From Bifidobacterium boum (lineage in GTDB: Bacteria > Actinomycetota > Actinomycetes > Actinomycetales > Bifidobacteriaceae), in the NCBI RefSeq assembly GCF_000741535.1, contig NZ_JGYQ01000013.1, positions 62,001 to 126,000 on the forward strand: a stretch of 64,000 nucleotides of DNA. The letters run 5' to 3'. Made by a program: the position numbers and the translations under genes. Numbering within the stretch: the stretch's first letter is position 1; each line of letters begins with the position of its first letter. The notes under the pieces were generated by a model. That model saw only the letters and a program-made list of their open reading frames with translations. It had not been told where the DNA came from and made no database searches. Shown in pieces: positions 17,317 through 26,809 of the stretch.

Positions 17317-18459
17317 TCAGTGCTGGAGCACGCCGTCAATCAGCTGGGAAATCAGCTCGCCGTACGGCAAGCCGGTCGTCGCCCACGCTTTGGGGTACAT
17401 GGAGATCGGCGTGAAGCCAGGCATGGTGTTAATTTCGTTGACCATCACCGAACCGTCCTTCGTCACGAAGGTGTCCACGCGGCTCAAGCCGGCACCATCA
17501 ACCGCTTTGAACGCTTTGATTGCGGTGCTGCGAACCAGTTCCAGCGTTTCAGCCGGCAACTTGGCCGGCACCTCGACGTGGGAGGCCTGCGCATCCATGT
17601 ACTTGCTGTCGAAATCGTAGAACTGGTCCTCGCCGTCGTCGCGGCGATCCAGCACGATCTCGCCCGGCCAGCTGGCGCGTGGCTGCTCGCCCGGCTTGGG
17701 GGCGAACACCGCGCACTCGATCTCACGCGCGTCGATCCCCTGCTCGATAAGCACCTTCCAATCATGGTGGGAAGCTTCGAAGACCGCGGCAGCCAGTTCG
17801 GCGGCATCACCCTCATGCTCGACCTTCGTCACGCCGAAACTCGAACCTGCACGCGACGGCTTGACGAACAGCGGGTAAGCGAGCCCCGCTTCACGCACCT
17901 GGCTGATCAACGTCTCGCCTTGGGCGGCGAACCCGTCGGCGACGTCGAAATCGCGGGTGTCGAGGGTGATCCCCGGAGCCGTGGCGATGCCGGCGGCGTT
18001 GAGCAGCACCTTGGTGAAATGCTTATCCATGCAGGCGGCGGACGCGAACACGCCACAACCCACGTACGGCACGCCCATCATTTCAAGCAGCCCCTGAACC
18101 GTGCCATCCTCACCGTACGGGCCATGCAATACCGGGAATACCGCGTCAATCGTGCCGAGAGAAGTCAACGACCCGTCCTGCTCGCGGGCGAAGAACCCAT
18201 TCGAACCGAGCGCCGGGTCAAGAACAACCTCACGCGTGTCGGCTCCGGCCTCAACAACCGGCAGCGTGCCGTCGTCCAGCGAGAAAGTACGCGGGTCGGT
18301 TCCACCGACCAGCCACTTGCCATCCTTGGTGATACCCACCGGAATCGGCTCAAAACGCTTGGTATCAAGTGCATTGAGCATGCCAGCCGTTGAAATGCAC
18401 GAAATCGAATGCTCGTCGGCCTTGCCGCCGTACAGCACCATAATGCGTTGCTTCGTCAT
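17317..18459 (-). CDS. ddl: D-alanine--D-alanine ligase
   Basis: The 380-residue ATP-grasp enzyme joins two D-alanines using ATP for the peptidoglycan pentapeptide. The N-terminal domain reads RIMVLYGGKADEHSISC. VFPVLHGPYGEDGTVQGLLE and the ATP-grasp lysine region PLFVKPSRAGSSFGV are present, and VMVNEINTMPGFTPISMYPK supplies the metal-binding Glu/Asn end. The second of two start codons (18459) is chosen because AAAGG is six bases before it. The gene is third in the run plsC-gpsA-ddl on the minus strand, joining membrane-lipid and cell-wall precursor synthesis. Confidence 0.95.
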   Translation of the reverse strand: MTKQRIMVLYGGKADEHSISCISTAGMLNALDTKRFEPIPVGITKDGKWLVGGTDPRTFSLDDGTLPVVEAGADTREVVLDPALGSNGFFAREQDGSLTSLGTIDAVFPVLHGPYGEDGTVQGLLEMMGVPYVGCGVFASAACMDKHFTKVLLNAAGIATAPGITLDTRDFDVADGFAAQGETLISQVREAGLAYPLFVKPSRAGSSFGVTKVEHEGDAAELAAAVFEASHHDWKVLIEQGIDAREIECAVFAPKPGEQPRASWPGEIVLDRRDDGEDQFYDFDSKYMDAQASHVEVPAKLPAETLELVRSTAIKAFKAVDGAGLSRVDTFVTKDGSVMVNEINTMPGFTPISMYPKAWATTGLPYGELISQLIDGVLQH

Positions 18460-18633
18460 GATCATCCTTTACCTTGCTTGGGTGATTGTCCGCCGTCATG
18501 CGGGCGGCAGACAGCCCATTTCCCACCTTGACTTCAAATTGACCTCGGACATCGGATTGCTCCGTGTTCTCCAGCCGCAACCATAGCGCGAGCCATGGCT
18601 CAGCCTGTGCTTTCGACGGTCCGCCTCGCCGGT

Positions 18634-19632
18634 TTACTCCTCGGTAATGGCTCCGCCGAACAATTCAGCGAGCATGTCGGCGCAGGAGATGCCCTTATCC
18701 AACACGTCACTCATGGCACTGGCGAGCGGCGTCGGCACGCCAAGCTGACGTCCAAGCGCCACCACCGCGCCCGTGGTCGGGACGCCTTCGGCGACGCCGT
18801 TACTCGCCTTCGTAGCTTCCTCCACACTCAGCCCCTTGCCTAGATTCGCGCCGAACGTGTAATTGCGGCTCAGCGGGGACCCACACGTGGCGACCAGATC
18901 ACCCACACCGGCGAGCCCGGCGAAGGTCTTCGGGTCGGCGCCAGCCGCCTTGCCGAGCGCCGTCAATTCCGCCAAGCCACGCGTCTCGATCATCGCGGCG
19001 GTGTTCTCCCCGTATCCGGCCCCACGCGCCATGCCGACGGCGAGCGCAACCACGTTTTTCAATGATCCGCACATTTCCAAGCCGATGACATCAGTGGTGA
19101 CGAAGGGCTTGAAATACTTGGTTTCGCAGGCTTTCGCGACGGTTCGCGCATTGGCGATGTCAGCGCAGCCGACAACCGTGGCCGCAGGCTGACGGTCGGC
19201 GACCTGTTTGCTCAGGTTCGGTCCGGAAATCGCGACGAACCGCTCCGCGGGAAGGTTCAGGGATTCACGCACCACTTCGTCCATACGTTTGCCGGTGGTG
19301 CGTTCAATGCCTTTCATCAGGGAGACGACGAGCGCTGTGGACGGAATCAGATCCTTGAATTCAGTAAGTGCGAGACGGGCGAACTGTGCCGCGATCGCAA
19401 CGACGATGATATCCGCGTTCGCCACCGCCTGCGCGCGATCGCCGGTGGCGTCCATATTCGCCGGGAGTTGTTCGACGCTGGGTAGACGATACGAGTTGCG
19501 GTGATGCTCGTGGATGTCCGTGACGATTTCCGGCTCGATCGCCCACATGGTCACGATGTTGCCCGCGTCGGCGAGGACCTGGCCGAACGCGGTTCCCCAG
19601 GCTCCTGCCCCCAGGACGGTGATGTTTGTCAT
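18634..19632 (-). CDS. gpsA: NAD(P)-dependent glycerol-3-phosphate dehydrogenase
   Basis: The 332-residue cytoplasmic enzyme reduces dihydroxyacetone phosphate to sn-glycerol 3-phosphate, the backbone for phospholipids. The Rossmann motif GAGAWGTAFG is at residues 8-17. The catalytic-lysine region CGSLKNVVALAVGMARG and the conserved AGVGDLVATCGSPLSRN are present. The ribosome binding site is GGAG. It sits between plsC, which uses the lysophosphatidate made from its product, and ddl, at gaps of 132 and 174 bp. Confidence 0.96.
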   Translation of the reverse strand: MTNITVLGAGAWGTAFGQVLADAGNIVTMWAIEPEIVTDIHEHHRNSYRLPSVEQLPANMDATGDRAQAVANADIIVVAIAAQFARLALTEFKDLIPSTALVVSLMKGIERTTGKRMDEVVRESLNLPAERFVAISGPNLSKQVADRQPAATVVGCADIANARTVAKACETKYFKPFVTTDVIGLEMCGSLKNVVALAVGMARGAGYGENTAAMIETRGLAELTALGKAAGADPKTFAGLAGVGDLVATCGSPLSRNYTFGANLGKGLSVEEATKASNGVAEGVPTTGAVVALGRQLGVPTPLASAMSDVLDKGISCADMLAELFGGAITEE

Positions 19633-19764
19633 GTCAATCTCCTTGCAGGCGTAGTGTGGCGCCTGATTTGTGGTTGCGACGGTTGGCTGCTGGATGCTTG
19701 CCGCCGGCGTCTGCCTGCGTGTGGCAGGTTCCGTATTGCTGGGCTTTATGGTACTCGCTATCGT

Positions 19765-20724
19765 CTATGCGCGTGTGCCGGCGGGCGGGATGGTCGTGAT
19801 GTACGGCTGCTCGCCGTCCTCGCGGTGGAAGGATATGTCAGGTCGCGGCTTGCGGCTCATCGTGCGGTAATCCCAGTATCCCGCCGCTGGCGGTTGCTCG
19901 CCGCGGATTTCAGCCATGATTTCCTCCATCCGGGCGCGTACGCGGTCGGCGAGGGCTTGGGCGAGTTCTGCGGGAGGTTCGTCGCCCCACGAATCCTGTG
20001 TGGCGAGCAGGTCGGCATAGTCAAGCCGGTCGTCATAGCACATGACGACGTTCTTGCGCGGCCACGGCCACCATTGGTTGATGCTTGCCGCCCCCCACGT
20101 GACCGAACAGTACAGCGGAATCTGGTAGCCGAGCCGGCGTGAGGCTTCGAGCGCGATATAGCCGACGCCGGATTTCATGCTCATCGGCCATTTCTGCGGG
20201 TCGCGGGTGAGGGTGCCTTCCGGCCAGATGGTCAGCGGTCGGCCGGAGGTGAGGATGTTGATGGATTCTGTTTCGATGGCTTTCGCTTGGCCTGAACGTC
20301 GGGGAACCGGTTGCATGCCAACGGTCTGGAACCATTTGCCGATGACCGGCCAATGCGCCATCTCCGCTTTGGCCATGAACCGCGGGCGGCGGCCCATGTG
20401 GAACAGGCTCATCATCGGGACGAAGACGTCGTACATGGTCACATGCGTGGCGGCGGTGATGAACGGGCCGGTTTCCGGAACGTGCTCCAGACCCCACGCG
20501 TACACTTTGCTGCGCTGGCTGAGGACCACGGAGACGCCTTTGAGCAGGCGTGCGGTGGCTTTCGGATTCTGCGCGTTGATTTCCGCCTCATTCGGGATGC
20601 GCGGGCCTGTCGGGTATTCCTTGGTCGGGTTGACCAGATGATGGCGCTGCGCGAGTTTCGCGACCTGTTCGTCGCTCAGCGGCTTGACCGCGCTGCGCGG
20701 CGATGGTTTGCCTTTCGAAGTCAT
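19765..20724 (-). CDS. plsC: 1-acyl-sn-glycerol-3-phosphate acyltransferase
   Basis: The 319-residue product has the acyltransferase HX4D motif HVTMYD, the substrate-binding segment MAKAEM and the motif III EGTLTRD. It would acylate lysophosphatidic acid to phosphatidic acid at the membrane. The start at 20724 follows GGAG. The frame is open further upstream, but that region is Arg-rich, overlaps the divergent HAD gene and lacks homology. The gene heads the plsC-gpsA-ddl run. The 136-bp gap to the divergent HAD gene should hold both promoters. Confidence 0.9.
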   Translation of the reverse strand: MTSKGKPSPRSAVKPLSDEQVAKLAQRHHLVNPTKEYPTGPRIPNEAEINAQNPKATARLLKGVSVVLSQRSKVYAWGLEHVPETGPFITAATHVTMYDVFVPMMSLFHMGRRPRFMAKAEMAHWPVIGKWFQTVGMQPVPRRSGQAKAIETESINILTSGRPLTIWPEGTLTRDPQKWPMSMKSGVGYIALEASRRLGYQIPLYCSVTWGAASINQWWPWPRKNVVMCYDDRLDYADLLATQDSWGDEPPAELAQALADRVRARMEEIMAEIRGEQPPAAGYWDYRTMSRKPRPDISFHREDGEQPYITTIPPAGTRA

Positions 20725-20860
20725 ATCTCCATTGTGCCGCAACCGCCGGCCAAGGCGATGGGCGGGACGACGGAATCTGCACGCGCACAGAGATCTGCAC
20801 GCGCGGATTCCAAGCGTGGGATTGTCTCGCTCTGACCGCAGCGGGCGGTACGGTGGCGGT

Positions 20861-21778
20861 ATGAGTGATATGAGCGATACCAAACCAGTGGATTCTCTGC
20901 CTGCAAACAACGGCGATGACATGCCAGGCAATCATGCGTCTGCGGGCGGCAAGCTCGTGTTTATTGACATCGACGGCACACTCGCCGACGATCACCATCA
21001 TGTCCCGCAATCGGCCATCGACGCATGTCGGCAGGCGCAACGCAACGGGCATCTGCTGTTCATTTGCACTGGCAGGTCGCTCATGAAAATCGAGCAAGGC
21101 ATCCTCGACCTCGGTTTCGACGGCGTGGTCTCGGTGGCCGGGGCGCGGTCGGACATCAACGGCCGCACCCTGTTCGAGCATCTGATCAGCCCCGAGGCCA
21201 TCGATGCGGCGACCGCGTACTTCCTCGCGCACGACATCCGCAACTACCAGTGGCAGGGGCCGGACGGCATGTACGTGTCACGCGGGTACATGCAGTATCT
21301 GCAAGCCAAAGGTTCCGCATGGAAGGATCCGCAATTCGCGTCCCGCTGGCATGTCATCGAGGATCTCGATACGCACGGGCAGAGCCTCGGTGCTTCCATC
21401 AGGGCGAGTAAAGGCTCGTATTTCGCCGATCGCGGCAATCCGACACCGTTCGAGGACACGTGCAAAGCGCTCAGCCCGTGGTTCACCACCGTGTCGGGCA
21501 CGTACGGCAAAATCTCCGACAATCATGGCGAACTGCTGATTCCCGGCGTCGATAAGGGTACTGCTGTGGCACAGGTCGCGCGCACGCTCGGCTACAGTAT
21601 CAGCGACACCATCGCGCTCGGCGACGGCGGCAACGATATGGCGATGATTCTCGCGGCCGGCACCAGCGTCGCGATGGGCAACGGGATTGAGGAGATCAAA
21701 CAGGCGGCGGACATGGTCACCGACAGCGTGGAGGATGATGGTTTCGCGCACGCGTTCAGCCGGCTTGGTTTGATCTGA
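20861..21778 (+). CDS. HAD-superfamily (Cof-type, IIB) phosphatase
   Basis: The 305-residue product has HAD motif I at residues 35-40 (IDIDGT, nucleophile D36 and acid D38). Motif II is FICTGRS, and motif III/IV reads GVDKGTAVAQVARTLG then ALGDGGNDMAMI. The large C2B cap between motifs II and III marks the Cof subfamily, whose members dephosphorylate sugar phosphates, flavin precursors or pyridoxal phosphate. The substrate cannot be told from sequence. The first 28 residues are a polar extension. The ribosome binding site is weak (GGTGGCGG). Confidence 0.87.
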   Translation: MSDMSDTKPVDSLPANNGDDMPGNHASAGGKLVFIDIDGTLADDHHHVPQSAIDACRQAQRNGHLLFICTGRSLMKIEQGILDLGFDGVVSVAGARSDINGRTLFEHLISPEAIDAATAYFLAHDIRNYQWQGPDGMYVSRGYMQYLQAKGSAWKDPQFASRWHVIEDLDTHGQSLGASIRASKGSYFADRGNPTPFEDTCKALSPWFTTVSGTYGKISDNHGELLIPGVDKGTAVAQVARTLGYSISDTIALGDGGNDMAMILAAGTSVAMGNGIEEIKQAADMVTDSVEDDGFAHAFSRLGLI

Positions 21779-21799
21779 TTGCCCTGCCGCCACCGAAAG

Positions 21800-22060
21800 G
21801 GACGTTCCTGCGGGAGAACTCGGCGAATCATGCGTTTCGCGGCTAAACTCCCGCACGGGACGTGGGAGTTTGGCGCAATCCGGTGCTCTGGCAGATAATC
21901 TCCCAACAGGAACGTTGGAATTCCGCGGTTCTGAAAAACGGTCCAAAAGCCGATTTTGGGAGAACAGCACCGTATTCGCATATCTGCCGTAAACTCCCGC
22001 AAGAATCCGGGAGTTTACCCCGTTCTCGACCGATTCGCGCGAGATCTCCCGGGAGCGAAT
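21800..22060. repeat. Intergenic hairpin element with about 52-bp period (family 2, copy B)
   Basis: CTCCC half-sites lie at 21848, 21900, 21994 and 22046, with spacing of 52, 94 and 52 bp, the same layout as 3245-3560. The 21848 hairpin is CTCCCGCACGGGACGTGGGA and that at 21994 is CTCCCGCAAGAATCCGGGAG. It lies in the 553-bp gap between convergent genes. The rest of the gap, 22061-22331, holds nothing recognised. Confidence 0.8.
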
Positions 22061-22331
22061 CGCAATACGCGCAGAATGGCCTACCCGGAATATCACCTGC
22101 CTTTCAGCGTATTTCCGCGGCAATCCATCCGTGAGAACGGTATGCCGTTCAAATCAGACGGAAAAGTCTGACAAGCGTCGAAGCCACACAACAGGCGGAT
22201 GCTCGTATCGACAAACGCTTCACCAGTTCCGATGGGCTAACGAAAAATCTGGCCGATCCTTGAATCATTATTCTGAACCAATCAGTGCAAAAAAGATTTC
22301 AATATACTGCCAGAAGATAGCCACTTCGTCA

Positions 22332-24725
22332 TCAGTTCTGGTCGTAGACGAAGGCGAACATACCGCTGTCATTGACGATGAGCGGGCCGGTCAATGTCGC
22401 CGGCAGCGAACCGCCAACCACGCCGTACATCCAGCCTTTCACGTCATCGCTCAATGCGCTGGTCGCGTATCCGGCCGGGTATACGGTGAATGTGCCGCAT
22501 GGGGTCAGCCCGTAAATGCCGTCGACGGTCTCTATGCGGACACCGTCCTTGATGGTCACGTCGCCGATGGTGCCGTCTTGATGGAACGCTTTGGTATCGC
22601 AAGTGATGCTGAATGAGCCGTCATTGTTCCGCTTGGTGTATGTGAATTTGCCTGTGCCGGATGCGATTGCCCTGGATCCATTCGGGTATCCGTCGCCGGT
22701 TACCCCAAGGTCGGAATCGTGATAATCTGCGGAAAATGAGCCATCTGCGTTAACCGTCATAATGGTTGACCATGCTCCGGCGCCAGCGGAGAATATATAC
22801 TTCCCCTTCACTTGCCGCCAGAACCCTTGCTCTTGGGCGGCCGCTTCGGAGACTTTGCCGTTGGCGTCGCAGTCAGGCAGGCTCTGCCAGTCGGGCTGGC
22901 CGGATTCGACGAGATAGTAGGCGTTTGCGTCGGTCGGTGCCGGCTTGAACTTCACGGATGCGGAGAATTCACCTACCCCAGGGACGAAGGGATCCTGTAC
23001 AAGCGTCTGTCCGGACGGCACCGGTGCCTTGCTGTAGGGGACGCTTGTGGTGTCGTATTGTGAGGCGTCACGGGCGAGGATGAACGGACGGGACATGTCC
23101 GGTTTCGAGCCCTTCTTGGCTGCGGCGAGCGCACTGTCATCGAAATACCCGCTCTTCTCGATGGCATCCAGATTGGCTCTGGAAGCGAAGAACACGTAGA
23201 AGTCATGCATGTCGAAGGTCGCTCCGGACATGTCTCGGGAGTCTTGCACGACCTGTTTACTGGCATTGCAGCCTTCATCGAAGTAGAACGACGTGGCGGT
23301 GCCGCAGCTTGGTGAGCCGCCGAGCTCACCGAAATCGAAAGCGCCCCACTTCTTGGCGATCAGGCGTTTCGCCATGCCGCCCTCCCCTGCCGGCATCTGT
23401 GAACCGCCGTACGAGCAGGTGCCGATGTCTCCGGCATTGCCGTCCGCGAAGGGGAAACACATGGCGAGCAGATGATCAGTATGCCCTTCGCTGCTGGTAC
23501 CGATGTCTTTCGCCGTGACGCGGTACACCGAGCCGTTGTCGTCCTGCGCGAGCGTGATGCAATCCTTCGTAGCGTCGTTCACGGTGCTCTTGCAATACGT
23601 GCCGATCACCGCATCATTGAGTTCTGAAGCATAGAAATACGGCAGATTGCTCTGTCCTACGGTCGCATCCTGCACCTTGTCGGCACCGACGCCGTAGTAG
23701 AGCGTCACGTTTTCGCCCGAGGACAGCACGGTACCGGGCGCCGGAATCGAAGTAACCAGTTTGCCGACGTTCTTCTTGGATGAGAAATGCGGTTTGACGG
23801 TAACTCTCACGCCCGCTTTGGCGAGCGTATCTTTGACACTGTTGATATCCGTGCCGACGGCGTCATAGGGGACAGCCGGGGTCTTACCGTCGGTTTTTTC
23901 GGCGATGCCGATGTAGATGCCGGTTGTGGCATCAGTGACTGCTTGACCGGCCAGCGGGTAGGTCGCGACAACCGTTCCGCCGGCGAGCTTCGAGGAGGAA
24001 CCCACTGCGATCTGCTTGGTGTGGACCGGCACGCCCATGGTCTTGAGCGTGGTCAACGCCGTGCTGGCTTTCGCATGTTCGATGTTGGCCGGGACGCCTG
24101 GGCCCGCGGATTCACGCACGGTGATTTGAGTTGTCGTGCTGACACGCTGGCCCGCTTTCGCATTGCCATACCCAAGGAACGCACCCTTGGCAGCACCGGA
24201 GAATTCCGGCTTTTTGATTGCGGTGATGCCGCTGGCTCTGAGTTTCACGACCACCGAATCCGCAGTGACCGCGGCTTTTGCGTTTCCTGACTGTTTGCTG
24301 GTTTTCGGGGTTTCCGCGGCGATATCGGGCAGCGTTTTACCACCCCAAAGTTCGGCGTGGTAGGTCAGACCCGCTGTGATACCGGCCACAACGACAAGAG
24401 CTGTCGCGACAATCGCCGCGATGACGGCTTTGGAACGGTGTACGGCCGCGGTGTTGGGCGTGTCTGGCGTGGGCACGGCCGGCGAGGCGGACGCTGGCGC
24501 CGGAATCGTAGTGGTCGGCGTAGTGCCAGCGCCGGGCGTCGATGATGTCGATGCCGCTGATTCAGGGCGTGGCGGCAATACGGGAGCAGGCATCGGGGTT
24601 GTTGCACGATCCGTCGGCTTGGCGGAATTGCCCTGCACTTCGGCAGACTGATGCAAGGGACTGCCGCATGCCCCGCAGAATTGTGCGTCATCGGCGTTCT
24701 TCTGTCCGCAGTGTCCACAGAACAT
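22332..24725 (-). CDS. Zinc-ribbon membrane protein with PASTA-like domains
   Basis: The 797-residue product starts with a zinc ribbon, CGHCG then CGACG, followed by a Pro/Thr/Ala-rich stretch and one transmembrane helix (IAAIVATALVVVAGITAGL, about residues 107-125). Outside the membrane come two or three PASTA-like repeats, visible as VKLRASGITAIKKPEFSG and VGTDINSVKDTLAKAGV with SIPAPGTVLSSGENVTL. A large unrecognised C-terminal domain ends the protein. PASTA repeats bind muropeptides in Ser/Thr kinases, but no kinase domain is present. The start at 24725 follows AAGGGA. It is downstream of murA on the same strand, separated by a repeat array. Confidence 0.75.
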   Translation of the reverse strand: MFCGHCGQKNADDAQFCGACGSPLHQSAEVQGNSAKPTDRATTPMPAPVLPPRPESAASTSSTPGAGTTPTTTIPAPASASPAVPTPDTPNTAAVHRSKAVIAAIVATALVVVAGITAGLTYHAELWGGKTLPDIAAETPKTSKQSGNAKAAVTADSVVVKLRASGITAIKKPEFSGAAKGAFLGYGNAKAGQRVSTTTQITVRESAGPGVPANIEHAKASTALTTLKTMGVPVHTKQIAVGSSSKLAGGTVVATYPLAGQAVTDATTGIYIGIAEKTDGKTPAVPYDAVGTDINSVKDTLAKAGVRVTVKPHFSSKKNVGKLVTSIPAPGTVLSSGENVTLYYGVGADKVQDATVGQSNLPYFYASELNDAVIGTYCKSTVNDATKDCITLAQDDNGSVYRVTAKDIGTSSEGHTDHLLAMCFPFADGNAGDIGTCSYGGSQMPAGEGGMAKRLIAKKWGAFDFGELGGSPSCGTATSFYFDEGCNASKQVVQDSRDMSGATFDMHDFYVFFASRANLDAIEKSGYFDDSALAAAKKGSKPDMSRPFILARDASQYDTTSVPYSKAPVPSGQTLVQDPFVPGVGEFSASVKFKPAPTDANAYYLVESGQPDWQSLPDCDANGKVSEAAAQEQGFWRQVKGKYIFSAGAGAWSTIMTVNADGSFSADYHDSDLGVTGDGYPNGSRAIASGTGKFTYTKRNNDGSFSITCDTKAFHQDGTIGDVTIKDGVRIETVDGIYGLTPCGTFTVYPAGYATSALSDDVKGWMYGVVGGSLPATLTGPLIVNDSGMFAFVYDQN

Positions 24726-24927
24726 GGCGAATCCCTTCATTCCTGTTGCCTTGAATCCTGACGAGCATCAACGCTCGCCCTTCTTGGCACTACACTTCTC
24801 TGTTCAGCGCCATCATAGCATCGCGGCATGCATTGGCCGGGAATCATCCGTGTCCTGCGACGCGCTGATCACACCGCTCTGCGATACCACCCCACTGCCA
24901 CCCTGAGACCGGCCCAATCTTGTTGCT

Positions 24928-25105
24928 ATGCGACTATTCGATGACACCGCGTCCAGATATCGTCCAGTCATCATGTGGGATCAGCTCATGCTCACCGCCG
25001 TGCGACCATCCAGTCACACCCCTCCCCGATAAACAGCCGTACACCTCCGCAACCGCTGCTATCACGTCGTTGTGTGACTGATCGGTCACACAAGCTCCCA
25101 GATAT
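24928..25105. repeat. Intergenic array of three 72-bp-period palindromic repeats (family 1, locus B)
   Basis: Cores start at 24928, 25000 and 25072, exactly 72 bp apart. The central copy, GTGCGACCATCCAGTCACAC, differs by one base from copies at 1270 and 1343. The third, GTGTGACTGATCGGTCACAC, has changed both arms in a way that keeps seven pairs. The array lies between murA and the PASTA protein gene, oriented as at locus A relative to the flanking minus-strand genes. Apart from this array, the 475-bp gap holds nothing recognised. Confidence 0.85.
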
Positions 25106-25200
25106 TCACTCGCACGCCCCGCAAACACACAATGCCGCCCTCCACAATCGGAGGACGGCACCATCAGATGCGTCAGCTCGTTTGAACTGGCGATAGGGCG

Positions 25201-26526
25201 TCAGTCGATATCAGCCCCGAGCGCGAGCAGCTTGCCACGGAAGTCCGCGTACCCGCGGTCAATCAGCGAAATCCCATGCACGTCGGACGGGCCGGACGCC
25301 GCGAGCGCTGCAATCAGATGGCTGAACCCGCCGCGCAAATCCGGAACGTCGATATCGCGTCCGGTCAGCGGGGTCGGTCCGAAAATCACCGCGGAATGCT
25401 TGTAGTTGCGCTGCTGGAAACGGCAGGGCAGAGAGCCGAGGCATTCGCGGTACAACTGGATGGTCGCGCCCATCTGGACCAGCGGTTTGGTGAAGCCGAA
25501 ACGGTTCTCATACACGGTTTCATGCACGATTGACAGGCCTTTCGCCTGGGTCAGCGCCACCACGAGCGGCTGCTGCCAGTCGGTCATGAAGCCGGGGTGT
25601 ACGTCGGTTTCAATAGCCACCGGGTGCAGGTCCCCGCCCGGATGCCAGAAGCGGATGCCTTCGTCAGTAATGTCGAATTTGCCGCCGACCTTGCGGAACA
25701 CGTTGAGGAAGGTCATCATGTCAGCCTGCGTGGCGCCTTTAATGAACACGTCGCCATGAGTGGCGAGCGCCGCGGAAGCCCATGATGCGGCTTCAATACG
25801 GTCGGTGAGCGCGGTGTGGGTGAAGCCTTGGAGCTTTTCCACGCCTTCGATGCGGAAGGTGCGGTCCACGTCCACGGAGATGATGGCGCCCATCTTCTGC
25901 AGGACAGCGACCAGGTCCATGATTTCCGGTTCGATGGCGGCGCCGGACAGTTCTGTCTTGCCTTCCGCAAGCACTGCGGCAAGCAGGGTCTGCTCGGTGG
26001 CGCCCACTGACGGGTACGGCAGGTGGATTTTCGCGCCGTGCAGTCCGTTCGGAGCGGTGATATGGATGCCGTCCTTGTGTTCTTTGTCAACGTCGGCACC
26101 GAGCTTACGCAGAGTGTCGAGGTGGAAGTTGATGGGGCGTCCGCCGATATTGCATCCGCCGAGCGCCGGAATGAACGCCTCGCCGAGGCGATGCACGAGC
26201 GGGCCGGAGAACAGGATCGGAATGCGTGAAGAGCCGGACAGGGTGTCCACATCGGCCACGTCAGCGAGTTTGACGTGAGTGGCGTCGATGGTGACGATGC
26301 CGTTCTTGCCGTCCACGTCCACGTCCACGCCATGCAGGCGCAGCAGGTCGGATACGACGTGCACGTCGCGGATTTCCGGCACGTTCTTCAGCACGGATTT
26401 CCCCGGCGCGAGCAACGCGGCAACCATGGCTTTGCTTACGAAATTCTTGGCTCCACGAACCTTGATTGTGCCGTGGAGCGGCTTGCCGCCCTCAACATGG
26501 AGCACATCGTCTTTCTCTTCGACCAC
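25201..26526 (-). CDS. murA: UDP-N-acetylglucosamine 1-carboxyvinyltransferase
   Basis: The 441-residue enzyme transfers enolpyruvate from PEP to UDP-GlcNAc, the first committed step of peptidoglycan synthesis. LHGTIKVRGAKNFVSKAMVA holds the conserved Lys-Asn pair. The loop LGGCNIGGRPINFH keeps the catalytic Cys, the residue alkylated by fosfomycin. PDLRGGFSHLIAALAASG is near the C-terminus. A GTG start at 26526 is preferred because AAAGAGG lies just before it and because usual MurA proteins begin close to this point. The longer GTG start at 26592 adds 22 residues without homology. Confidence 0.93.
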   Translation of the reverse strand: MVEEKDDVLHVEGGKPLHGTIKVRGAKNFVSKAMVAALLAPGKSVLKNVPEIRDVHVVSDLLRLHGVDVDVDGKNGIVTIDATHVKLADVADVDTLSGSSRIPILFSGPLVHRLGEAFIPALGGCNIGGRPINFHLDTLRKLGADVDKEHKDGIHITAPNGLHGAKIHLPYPSVGATEQTLLAAVLAEGKTELSGAAIEPEIMDLVAVLQKMGAIISVDVDRTFRIEGVEKLQGFTHTALTDRIEAASWASAALATHGDVFIKGATQADMMTFLNVFRKVGGKFDITDEGIRFWHPGGDLHPVAIETDVHPGFMTDWQQPLVVALTQAKGLSIVHETVYENRFGFTKPLVQMGATIQLYRECLGSLPCRFQQRNYKHSAVIFGPTPLTGRDIDVPDLRGGFSHLIAALAASGPSDVHGISLIDRGYADFRGKLLALGADID

Positions 26527-26809
26527 GTCGACCTCTTTCGATTTCCTTGCCCGGATACGCTTGCCATCATGACAGGCGGCCGGCGCTGACACGCTACTGA
26601 TTCGGTATCACTATGGTGCCACAACGCCTGTGCATAAGCGGTGAACATGCTACCAGCCGAATCGTACGTTTGGCGCGGCGCGGCTGCAATCGCCACACAA
26701 CGGCGACAACATCGGCCGCGATGCCGCCATCGGCATAGAATATTGCCTGATATGCCGCCGCCGAACGACGTTGCGGCAATGGGAGAACGAGCATGTGGAG
26801 GAGCATCAC

